Shown here piece by piece: positions 12,301 to 20,171 of a stretch of 20,505 nucleotides of DNA (the stretch's first letter is position 1; the number at the start of each line of letters is the position of its first letter). Both the position numbers and the translations under genes were made by a program. Below the pieces are notes generated by a model, which did no database searches, was not told where the DNA came from, and saw only the letters and a list, made by a program, of their open reading frames with translations. The stretch spans positions 1-20,505 of the forward strand of contig JAUCBJ010005725.1 of assembly GCA_032718475.1 (NCBI GenBank). The letters are read 5' to 3'. The stretch is from Nemertoderma westbladi. Its lineage: Eukaryota > Xenacoelomorpha > Nemertodermatida > Nemertodermatidae.

Positions 12301-15300
12301 ATCAGTAGAAACCAGGCTACTGAGGACCTGTTAGTTACTGTAGGTAGATAAACCAACCAACATTGTAGGTAATCAGTAGAAACCAGGCTACTGAGGACCT
12401 GTTAGTTACTGTAGGTAGATAAACCAACCAACATTGTAGGTAATCAGTAGAAACCAGGCTACTGAGGACCTGTTAGTTACTCTAGGTAGATAAACCAACC
12501 AACATTGTAGGTAATCAGTAGAAACCAGGCTACTGAGGACCTGTTAGTTACTGTAGGTAGATAAACCAACCAACATTGTAGGTAATCAGTAGAAACCAGG
12601 CTACTGAGGACCTGTTAGTTACTGTAGGTAGATAAACCAACCAACATTGTAGGTAATCAGTAGAAACCAGGCTACTGAGGACCTGTTAGTTACTGTAGGT
12701 AGATAAACCAACCAACATTGTATGTAATCAGTAGAAACCAGGCTACTGAGGACATGTTAGTTACTGTAGGTAGATAAACCAACCAACATTGTAGGTAATC
12801 AGTAGAAACCAGGCTACTGAGGACCTGTTAGTTACTGTAGGTAGATAAACCAACCAACATTGTATGTAATCAGTAGAAACCAGGCTACTGAGGACATGTT
12901 AGTTACTGTAGGTAGATAAACCAACCAACATTGTAGGTAATCAGTAGAAACAAGGCTACCGAGGACCTGTTAGTTACTGTAGGTAGATAAACCAACCAAC
13001 ATTGTATGTAATCAGTAGAAACCAGGCTACTGAGGACATGTTAGTTACTGTAGGTAGATAAACCAACCAACATTGTAGGTAATCAGTAGAAACAAGGCTA
13101 CTGAGGACCTGTTAGTTACTGTAGGTAGATAAACCAACCAACATTGTAGGTAATCATGGGATGTTGATAACATAACACAATGTATGTGAAATACCACACT
13201 ATCTAACATTGTATGTGATTGTTGTTGATATGATATTATTTGATGAGTCCAAGGTATCAATCACCTTGGATGTGGATTGTCGATGTATTTAATAGTTTCT
13301 ATGTGGAATTAGCAATGTTTTCTTGACTATTTGCTCTTGAGATTTGATATGTTCGGTAACTATTTATTACAACGGCAATAACATTTGATCGAGATAAGAA
13401 CATTGATAAGTTCCAGGCCTGTTATCTATCATAAGAGTTCTACTGTAAACTAAACGGCCATAATGACCGTAAAGTTGCCTAGAGAAGTCAACTTCCTGTA
13501 AATTATACGGTACGAATATCGGGGTCCGTTACTGGGATACATTTATAAATACATATCGTACTTTACGAGTTATATAAATGTCACGATTTTAAACCAAATG
13601 TTTGTTGTTAATGATGTCATTACTAACTACATTCCAAATCACCCCCGTTTTTGTATAGTAAACCTACTCACGGTTATAATATTACTAACTGCAACACTTT
13701 CTGGCGGGCCACAATATAGTTATTAATTTATTCATCTTCTCATTACTTTTCATAGAAAAACATTCCGGAAGTCTACCCTGTTGATGACGTCACTGTTTAG
13801 TCTAATTAAAGGAAGGCCCCGCCCTGTAGATATAATTTATATAGAAACTCAATGGCAATCTTATTACTCATTCTTATCCACAACAACTGGTATAACTGCC
13901 GAAGTAGATATTGGTAGTGAGAGGTTCCGTTGGCTTGGTGATGCAAGGTTAGTTATTAGAAGGTTTACTACTACTAGAGCGAGCTCGGACAGTGGAAACA
14001 CGGACTCGGACAGTGGAAACTCGGACTCGGACAGTGGAAACTCGGACTCGGGCTGTGGAAACTCTGACTCGGACAGTGGAAACTCGGACTCGGGCAGTGG
14101 AAACTCGGATATTGGAAACTCGGACAGTGGAAACTAGGACTCGGACAGTGGAAACTCGGACTCGGGCAGTGGAAACTCGGACTCGGGCAGTGGAAACTCG
14201 GACTCGGACAGTGGAAACTCGGACAGAAACTCGGACTCGAGCAGTGGAAACTCGGACTCGGGCAGTGGAAACTCTGACTCGGAAAGTGGAAACTCGGACT
14301 CGGACAGTGGAAACTCGGACTCGGTCAGTGGAAACTCGGACTCGGACAGTGGAAACTCGGACTCGGACAGTGGAAACTCGGACTCGGTCAGTGGAAACTC
14401 GGACTCGGGCAGTGGAAACTCGGACTCGGACAGTGGAAACTCGGACTCGGACAGTGGAAACTCGGACTCGGACAGTGGAAACTCGGACTCGGACAGTGGA
14501 AACTCGGACTCGGACAGTGGAAACTCGGACTCGGGCAGTGGAAACTCGGACAGTGGAAACTCGGACTCGGACAGTAGAAACTCGGACTCGGACAGTGGAA
14601 ACTCGGACACGACCAGTGGAAACTCGGACTCGGAAAGCGGAAACTCGGACAGTGGAAACTCAGACTCGGACAGTGGAAACTCGGACTCGGACAGTGGAAA
14701 TGAGATCCTTGCAGGCTTGACCTCGTCTTTATTTCACCAGCAGTGCCCACTGAATCTTAATCTGCGTTCACGGAAGGTGGTTGATACAGGCGGTATTGTA
14801 CCATAAAGCTCGGCGTTTGTCATGTGTTGTCTCCAGTTGATGTTTAGGGCTGCCCTTAGTAGCCTTGTGTAGCAACCATCAATTCGTTGTTCAAGTGATT
14901 TAGTAAGTGTCCAGGTCTCACCCCCGTATAAAAATACACTTTCCACTGTGGCTCGAAAGAACTTAGTCTTCGGGTGCCTGGAGAGATCTGATTTCCAGAT
15001 GGTATCCATTTTTGATAGAGCTACCCAAGCTTTGCTTTCCTAACTTCTATGTATTTTTTTCTACTCTCTATCCATAATCCTAGGTACTGGAAGTCGTCAG
15101 CTGCAAGTTAGCAATTCTAAAATAGATCCTAACTTTGTTACAACAATAAAAACTAATTTTTTATCGCCGTTTACCGTTTCAAATAATTTAAACAATTATA
15201 CTGGTTACTAACTGTACTCGTACTGGTTACTAACCGTACTCGTACTGGTTACTAACTGTACTTGTACTGGTTACTAACTGTACTCGTACTGGTTACTAAC

Positions 15301-18300
15301 TGTACTCGTACTGGTTACTAACTGTACTCGTACTGGTTACTAACTGTACTTGTAGTGGTTACTAACTGTACTCGTACTGGTTACTAACTGTACTCGTACT
15401 GGTTACTAACTGTACTCGTACTGGTTACTAACTGTACTTGTAGTGGTTACTAACTGTACTCGTACTGGTTACTAACTGTGTACTGTACTGGTTACTAACT
15501 GTACTCGTACTGGTTACTAACTGTACTCGTACTGGTTACTAACTGTACTCGTACTGGTTACTAACTGTACTCCTACTGGTTACTAACTGTGTACTGTACT
15601 GGTTACTAACTGTACTCGTACTGGTTACTAACTGTACTCGTACTGGTTACTAACTGTACTCGTACTGGTTACTAACTGTACTCGTACTGGTTACTAACTG
15701 TACTCGTACTGGTTACTAACTGTACTCGTACTGGTTACTAACTGTACTCGTACTGGTTACTAACTGTACTCGTACTGGTTACTAACTGTACTCGTAAGGG
15801 TTACTAACTGTACTTGTACTGGTTACTAACTGCATTCGTACTGGTTACTAACTGTACTTGTAGTGGTTACTAACTGTACTCGTACTGGTTACTAACTGTA
15901 CTCGTACTGGTTACTAACTGTACTCGTACTGGTTACTAACTGTACTCGTACTGGTTACTAACTGTACTCGTACTGGTTACTAACTGTGTACTGTACTGGT
16001 TACTAACTGTACTCGTACTGGTTACTAACTCTGTACTGTACTGGTTACTAACTGTACTCGTACTGGTTACAAACTGTACTCGTACTGGTTACTAACTGTA
16101 CTCGTACTGGTTACTAACTGTACTCGTACTGGTTACTAACTGTACTCGTACTGGTTACTAACTGTACTCGTACTGGTTACTAACTGTACTCGTACTGGTT
16201 ACTAACTGTACTCGTACTGGTTACTAACTGTACTCGTACTGGTTACTAACTGTACTCGTACTGGTTACTAACTGTACTCGTACTGGTTACTAACTGTACT
16301 CGTACTGGTTACTAACTGTACTCGTAAGGGTTACTAACTGTACTCGTACTGGTTACTAACTGTACTCGTACTGGTTACTAACTGTACTCGTACTGGTTAC
16401 TAACTGTACTCGTACTGGTTACTAACTGTACTCGTACTGGTTACTAACTGTACTCGTACTGGTTTAGTAACTGTACTCGTACTGGTTACTAACTGTACTC
16501 GTACTGGTTACTAACTGTACTCGTACTGGTTACTAACTGTACTCGTACTGGTTACTAACTGTACTCGTAAGGGTTACTAACTGTACTCGTAAGGGTTACT
16601 AACTGTACTCGTACTGGTTACTAACTGTACTCGTACTGGTTACTAACTGTACTCGTACTGGTTACTAACTGTACTCGTACTGGTTACTAACTGTACTCGT
16701 ACTGGTTACTAACTGTACTCGTACTGGTTACTAACTGTACTCGTACTGGTTTAGTAACTGTACTCGTACTGGTTACTAACTGTACTCGTAAGGGTTACTA
16801 ACTGTACTCGTACTGGTTACTAACTGTACTCGTACTGGTTACTAACTGTACTCGTAAGGGTTACTAACTGTACTCGTAAGGGTTACTAACTGTACTCGTA
16901 CTGGTTACTAACTGTACTCGTACTGGTTACTAACTGTACTCGTACTGGTTACTAACTGTACTCCTACTGGTTACTAACTGTGTACTGTACTGGTTACTAA
17001 CTGTACTCGTACTGGTTACTAACTGTACTCGTACTGGTTACTAACTGTGTACTGTACTGGTTACTAACTGTACTCGTACTGGTTACTAACTGTACTCGTA
17101 CTGGTTACTAACTGTACTCGTACTGGTTACTAACTGTACTCGTACTGGTTACAAACTGTACTCGTACTGGTTACTAACTGTACTGTACTGGTTACTAACT
17201 GTACTCGTACTGGTTACTAACTGTACTCGTACTGGTTACTAACTGTACTCGTACTGGTTACTAACTGTACTCGTACTGGTTACTAACTGTACTCGTACTG
17301 GTTACTAACTGTACTCGTAAGGGTTACTAACCGTACTCGTACTGGTTACTAACTGTACTCGTACTGGTTACTAACTGTACTCGTACTGGTTACTAACTGT
17401 ACTCGTACTGGTTACTAACTGTACTCGTACTGGTTACTAACTGTACTCGTACTGGTTACTAACTGTACTCGTACTGGTTACTAACTGTACTCGTACTAGT
17501 TACTAACTGTACTCGTACTGGTTACTAACTGTACTCGTACTGGTTACTAACTGTACTCGTACTGGTTACTAACTGTACTCGTACTGGTTACTAACCGTAC
17601 TCGTACTGGTTACTAACTGTACTCGTACTGGTTACTAACTGTACTTGTACTGGTTACTAACTGTACTCGTAAGGGTTACTAACTGTACTCGTACTGGTTA
17701 CTAACTGTACTCGTACTGGTTACTAACTGTACTCGTACTGGTTACTAACTGTACTCGTACTGGTTACTAACTGTACTCGTACTGGTTACTAACTGTACTC
17801 GTACTGGTTACTAACTGTACTCGTACTGGTTACTAACTGTACTCGTACTGGTTACTAACTGTACTCATACTGGTTACTAACTGTACTTGTACTGGTTACT
17901 AACTGTACTCGTACTGGTTACTAACTGTACTCGTACTGGTTACTAACTGTACTCATACTGGTTACTAACTGTACTCGTACTGGTTACTAACTGTACTCGT
18001 ACTGGTTACTAACTGTACTGTACTGGTTACTAACTGTACTCGTACTGGTTACTAACTGTGTACTGTACTGGTTACTAACTGTACTCGTACTGGTTACTAA
18101 CTGTACTCGTACTGTTTACTAACTGTACTCGTACTGGTTACTAACTGTACTCGTACTGGTTACTAACTGTACTCGTACTGGTTACTAACTGTACTCGTAC
18201 TGGTTACTAACTGTACTCGTACTGGTTACTAACTGTACTCGTACTGGTTACTAACTGTGTACTGTACTGGTTACTAACTGTACTCGTACTGGTTACTAAC

Positions 18301-20171
18301 TGTACTCGTACTGTTTACTAACTGTACTCGTACTGGTTACTAACTGTACTCGTACTGGTTACTAACTGTACTCGTACTGGTTACTAACTGTGTACTGTAC
18401 TGGTTACTAACTGTACTCGTACTGGTTACTAACTGTACTCGTACTGTTTACTAACTGTACTCGTACTGGTTACTAACTGTACTCGTACTGGTTACTAACT
18501 GTGTACTGTACTGGTTACTAACTGTACTCGTACTGGTTACTAACTGTACTCGTACTGGTTACTAACTGTACTCGTACTGGTTACTAACTGTACTCGTACT
18601 GGTTACTAACTGTGTACTGTACTGGTTACTAACTGTACTCGTACTGGTTACTAACTGTACTCGTACTGGTTACTAACTGTACTCGTACTGGTTACTAACT
18701 GTACTCGTACTGGTTACTAACTGTACTCGTACTGGTTACTAACTGTGTACTGTACTGGTTACTAACTGTACTCGTACTGGTTACTAACTGTACTCGTACT
18801 GGTTACTAACTGTACTCGTACTGGTTACTAACTGTACTCGTACTGGTTACTAACTGTACTCGTACTGGTTACTAACTGTACTCGTACTGGTTACTAACTG
18901 TACTCGTACTGGTTACTAACTGTACTCGTACTGGTTACTAACTGTACTCGTACTGGTTACTAACTGTACTCGTACTGGTTACTAACTGTACTCGTACTGG
19001 TTACTAACTGTACTCGTACTGGTTACTAACTGTACTCGTACTGGTTACTAACTGTACTCGTACTGGTTACTAACTGTACTCGTACTGGTTACTAACTGTA
19101 CTCGTACTGGTTACTAACTGTACTCGTACTGGTTACTAACTGTACTCGTACTGGTTACTAACTGTACTCGTACTGGTTACTAACTGTACTCGTACTGGTT
19201 ACTAACTGTACTCGTACTGGTTACTAACTGTACTCGTACTGGTTACTAACTGTACTCGTACTGGTTACTAACTGTACTCGTACTGGTTACTAACTGTACT
19301 CGTACTGGTTACTAACTGTACTCGTACTGGTTACTAACTGTACTCGTACTGGTTACTAACTGTACTCGTACTGGGTACTAACTGTACTGGTACTGGTTAC
19401 GGACTGTATAACTTTATTTTAACTAACTATTTCGTGTATTCCAGATTCACTTTGTCCGCCATATTGAACATATTGTTCCCTTGCTACCCGAGAATGATTC
19501 TCTCCTACGAACTCGCCAATCCCAACGAGTTGGCCGGTTATAGTGGAGATCGGGGGGAGGGGAAACCCGTTAAAAGGAACAGCGTGAAGCCGGAACTTAG
19601 TAAGAAATCAACCTGGGTTGCCAATGGCGACCGCGGTAATGGGGACACTGGTTACCAGGGGCAACCCGATCGGGGTAACCCCGGTTACCAAGGGCAACCA
19701 GTTCCCCGCGCCACCCCGGTTGCCCCCGGTGGCTATCGCGTCCCCTGTTGGACTCCTGCCGACGCCTCCCGCTCCCGCCCCCCCGAGGTAGACCTCCCCG
19801 GGTTAGCGGCGCCGGTCCCCCCTCACTGGCGTACCGTCCCGGCCGATCGGGTCTCCTACATAATGGCCATCAACATGAGCAGCGCGGCGCGGGAACTGGT
19901 GGTGGATGCCTCGGCTCGGTGTGCTGACGGCACCATCGCGCTGGTCTACGCTCCCGGGCGAATAAAACGGTGGCATTTCCTGCGGTTGTTCGGACAGTTC
20001 GCCGACGGTTCCTACGTCCGCGACGCGGCTATTTGTCGTCGGAAAGTTCGATCGTTCCGGATGGAGTTATCGGATAGTCGGGGATTGCTGACGGTGGACG
20101 GAGAGCTGGTAAAATTCGGATCGGTTCAGGGACAGATACTACCGGGACTCGCAACCTTTATTTACTTATAA
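3014..20171 (+). CDS. SPHK: Sphingosine kinase, complete five-exon gene
   Basis: Join 3014-3380, 3710-3859, 4082-4292, 13756-13947, 19445-20171; 548 residues. It should phosphorylate sphingosine with ATP to make sphingosine-1-phosphate, in cytosol and at membranes; no signal peptide or clear membrane span is seen. Family marks in order: NPNAGSG (140-146, nucleotide loop), HAKELVQ (177-183), GGDGTVHE (197-204, with D199 at the catalytic Asp position of human SPHK1 D81), NGLMARPDW (207-215), LPTGSGNAFA (226-235), AEVDIGSERFRWLG (291-304, with D294 at the sphingosine-binding D178), RFTL (307-310), DGTIALVYAPG (468-478), DGELV (525-529) and QGQILPGLA (535-543). Length lies between human SPHK1 and SPHK2. 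Junction phases are 1, 1, 2 and 2 and all agree. Oddities: GGDGT replaces the family's usual SGDG, and a Gly/Pro/Gln-rich insert sits near 340-415. Ceramide kinase is less likely because the RPDW and VDxxSER blocks fit SPHK better. Confidence 0.93.
3710..3859 (+). CDS. SPHK: SPHK exon 2: nucleotide-binding loop
   Basis: Completes D123, codes 124-172 and gives the first base of E173. It opens the diacylglycerol-kinase-type catalytic domain: RSFLVFINPNAGSGAG (133-148) is the first beta strand and the NPxxGxG phosphate-binding loop. A helix (K153-A162 region) and the GICFDTIVTE strand (164-173) follow, equivalent to the family's 'F..I.TER' segment. The acceptor is GTGTCTCCCAG ending at 3709 and the donor is ACAG|GTGAGG at 3860. 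Intron 2 is 222 bases and contains TACCGGTA palindromes but no gene. Confidence 0.92.
4082..4292 (+). CDS. SPHK: SPHK exon 3: GGDGT catalytic loop and PTGSGN loop
   Basis: Completes E173, codes 174-242 and the first two bases of Q243. It contains HAKELVQ (177-183), VVCGGDGTVHELLNGLMARP (194-213) and LPVGVLPTGSGNAFAWS (221-237). D199 corresponds to the general-base Asp of SPHK1 and PTGSGN is the second nucleotide-contacting loop. The family usually reads SGDG here; this copy reads GGDG, as in diacylglycerol and ceramide kinases, so the Ser-to-Gly change is notable. The acceptor is CTTTGTAG ending at 4081. The donor is CGGCA|GTGAGT at 4293-4298, and the 25-base tandem array begins only 17 bases past the exon end. 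The exon is much more GC-rich than its flanks. Confidence 0.94.
4310..5034 (+). repeat. Minisatellite, 29 units of 25 bases (intron 3)
   Basis: The array measures exactly 29 x 25 = 725 bases. The core is GTAACCGTGGTAACGTG followed by TTGTACT and then A or T; the last base is the main variable site, giving a mosaic of A-type and T-type units. It starts 17 bases after the exon 3 boundary and only 11 bases past the GTGAGT donor. Minus-strand reading frames across it (71 and 65 residues) are translated repeat, not genes. Confidence 0.97.
5075..5151 (+). repeat. Degenerate short direct repeat
   Basis: The motif AA(A/G)TCCGGGAC, with variants, occurs about five times at irregular 12-18 base spacing between the 25-base array and the palindrome. 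It could be an older, decayed tandem array. No coding or RNA feature is visible. Confidence 0.4.
5159..5322. repeat. Palindromic GTACCGGTAC repeat cluster with a 100-base palindrome
   Basis: A 23-base unit built on AGTACAGTACCGGTACTGTA is repeated about five times, and each unit is itself a palindrome. Positions 5169-5268 form one larger palindrome centred between 5218 and 5219 (CC|GG): of 50 base pairs, 47 match, with three adjacent mismatches ten pairs from the centre. It could extrude as a cruciform. Reading frames on both strands (83 and 103 residues) cross it and are artefacts of the symmetry. Confidence 0.93.
5569..5725. mobile_element. MITE-like element with 28-base terminal inverted repeats
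   Basis: The left end (5569-5596) and the complement of the right end (5698-5725) match at 25 of 28 positions, sharing CACTACCGAGTCAAAGT. The element is 157 bases, has no coding capacity and is flanked by TA on both sides (5567-5568 and 5726-5727). A TA duplication would fit a Tc1/mariner-type non-autonomous element, but TA is short and the superfamily is not proven. It lies within intron 3. Confidence 0.8.
5728..6336. other. Intron 3 spacer with hairpins, no gene
   Basis: AT-rich spacer between the TIR element and the 71-base array. Besides the hairpin at 5955-5989 it holds a perfect 12-base inverted repeat, ATTAACTGAATT at 6282-6293 with its complement at 6311-6322, which ends 14 bases before the array starts. 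A 77-residue frame at 5992-6225 has no family features. No conserved exon is seen. Confidence 0.55.
5955..5989. repeat. Perfect 15-bp A/T hairpin
   Basis: ATTTTACTTTTTTTC (5955-5969) and its exact complement (5975-5989) enclose the 5-base loop GCTGG. Its right arm region, 5973-5988, shares an exact 16-base word (GGGA7GTA4) with the tail end of the SINE at 1371-1386. It is too far from any gene end to be called a terminator. Confidence 0.75.
6337..13156 (+). repeat. Large minisatellite, 100 units of a 71-base repeat (intron 3)
   Basis: The 6820 bases are accounted for exactly by 92 full units of 71 bases and 8 short units of 36 bases, with no other length change. Units begin GTAGAAACCAGGCTACTGAG and end GTAATCA. 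Short units start at 8112, 8645, 8823, 9782, 10102, 10351, 10671 and 10707; each lacks the same 35 bases, consistent with deletion between two GTAG words. Single-base variants recur: ACCAGG/ACAAGG, TACTGT/TACTCT/TACAGT, AACCAACC/AACGAACC, GACCTG/GACATG and TTGTAGG/TTGTATG. The array fills 72% of intron 3. No protein reading frame survives across it in the sense strand. Confidence 0.98.
13157..13755. other. Intron 3 tail with acceptor site, no gene
   Basis: Unique AT-rich sequence between the 71-base array and exon 4. It contains an 8-bp hairpin, TCCAAGGT/ACCTTGGA (13248-13255 and 13263-13270, 7-base loop), and repeated TAACATTGTATGTGA-like words just after the array that resemble its unit end. 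It finishes in a pyrimidine-rich tract and CATAG, the acceptor of exon 4. A short minus-strand frame at 13045-13260 is partly repeat and not a gene. Confidence 0.55.
13756..13947 (+). CDS. SPHK: SPHK exon 4: lipid-binding site helix
   Basis: Completes Q243, codes 244-306 and the first two bases of R307. STLLMTSLFSLIKG (249-262) aligns by eye with the family's 'LL.NC.LLLCRG', and VDIIYIETQ (267-275) with its 'LDLLSVTLA'. AEVDIGSERFRWLGDAR (291-307) matches the highly conserved 'ADVD.eSEkyR.LGe.R', including D294 for sphingosine recognition. The normally conserved LAWGF before it is TTTGI here. The acceptor is a pyrimidine-rich tract ending CATAG at 13755 and the donor is GCAAG|GTTAGT at 13948-13953. 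Phase agrees on both sides across introns of 9.5 and 5.5 kb. The frame stays open past the donor to a stop at 14135-14137 inside the 21-base array. Confidence 0.9.
13984..14700 (+). repeat. 21-base minisatellite with 15-base variants (intron 4)
   Basis: Tandem units of GTGGAAACTCGGACTCGGACA-type, about 34 copies. Some lack one GACTCG hexamer, giving 15-base units (for example near 14108-14135 and 14545-14560); third-position variants swap GGACA, GGGCA, GGTCA and GGAAA. Because both lengths are multiples of three and the unit has no stop codon in several frames, long frames appear on both strands (242 residues plus; 158 and 120 minus), reading as ETRTRTV, SDSGN or SEFPLSE repeats. These are repeat artefacts. 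The array begins 36 bases after the exon 4 boundary and ends beside the LINE fragment. Confidence 0.95.
14711..15110 (-). mobile_element. Truncated non-LTR retrotransposon (RT C-terminal fragment)
   Basis: On the minus strand the translation has the hallmarks of the segment after the reverse transcriptase core in animal LINEs: DDFQYLG.WI (complement of about 15105-15075), then EVRKAK, a frameshift near 15045, and MDTIWKSDL, FFRATVESVFLYGGETWTLT, LEQRIDGCYTRLLRAALNI, NWRQHMTNAELYG, RERRLRFSGHCW. A TGA follows where the family usually has Arg (a CGA-to-TGA change would explain it), and the next codons still read NKDEV before similarity stops at about 14711, where the 21-base array begins. It is a dead fragment, broken by a frameshift and a stop, inserted antisense in intron 4. 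The clade is uncertain. Confidence 0.88.
15199..19405 (+). repeat. Minisatellite, about 190 units of 22 bases (intron 4)
   Basis: The unit core is CTGGTTACTAACTGTACTCG plus two bases. Variants include units with AAGGGTT for ACTGGTT (between 15796 and 17675), 23-base units with GTGTACTGT, 21-base units missing one base, and two units with GGTTTAGTAAC (16461 and 16748). From about 18752 to 19372 the units appear identical, about 28 copies, while the upstream part is a mosaic. Every standard unit contains TACTAAC in the sense direction of the kinase gene. The array ends about 40 bases before the exon 5 acceptor. Confidence 0.97.
19420..19444 (+). promoter_or_regulatory. Branch-point candidate and acceptor of intron 4
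   Basis: TAACTAAC at 19420-19427 fits the branch-point consensus, with the likely branch A at 19426, 18 bases before the AG at 19443-19444. A short pyrimidine-rich stretch, TTTCGTGTATTCCAG, follows. The last array TACTAAC lies farther off (19376-19382). The site sits in unique sequence between the array and exon 5. Confidence 0.55.
19445..20171 (+). CDS. SPHK: SPHK exon 5: C-terminal domain with variable insert
   Basis: Completes R307, codes 308-548 and the TAA stop. RFTLSAILNIL (307-317) continues the conserved helix, then PRMILSYEL (322-330) matches the family's 'YRGRLSYLP' strand. Residues about 340-440 are a variable, Gly/Pro/Gln-rich stretch with a tandem coding repeat (DRGN..GYQGQP at 369-381 and 382-392), the same place where SPHK2 has its Pro-rich insert. 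The C-terminal half resumes with SYIMAINMSSA, RCADGTIALVYAPG (465-478), FLRLF (485-489), VRSFRMEL (508-515), DGELV (525-529) and QGQILPGLA (535-543). The acceptor is GTGTATTCCAG ending at 19444. By eye the His of human SPHK1 H311 is Ala (A472). The exon is GC-rich in a very AT-rich setting. Confidence 0.93.

Noticed and set aside
6337-13156. CRISPR-like array of repeats and spacers
   Set aside because: The whole 71-base unit is conserved with no variable spacers, and the setting is a eukaryotic intron.
13241-13285. Possible hammerhead ribozyme: TGATGA-G-TCC followed by a stable stem
   Set aside because: The core should read CTGATGA and have GAAA after the stem; here it is TTGATGA and TGTGG follows, so the catalytic core is absent.
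13785-13792. TGACGTCA (CRE-type site) inside exon 4
   Set aside because: It is part of the coding sequence and can be explained by the codons; a single 8-base palindrome is not evidence of regulation.
13992-14720. A 242-residue + strand reading frame of ETRTRTV repeats and matching minus-strand frames of 158 and 120 residues
   Set aside because: They are the 21-base array read in frames lacking stops; they lie in intron 4, show no family, and frames are open on both strands at once.
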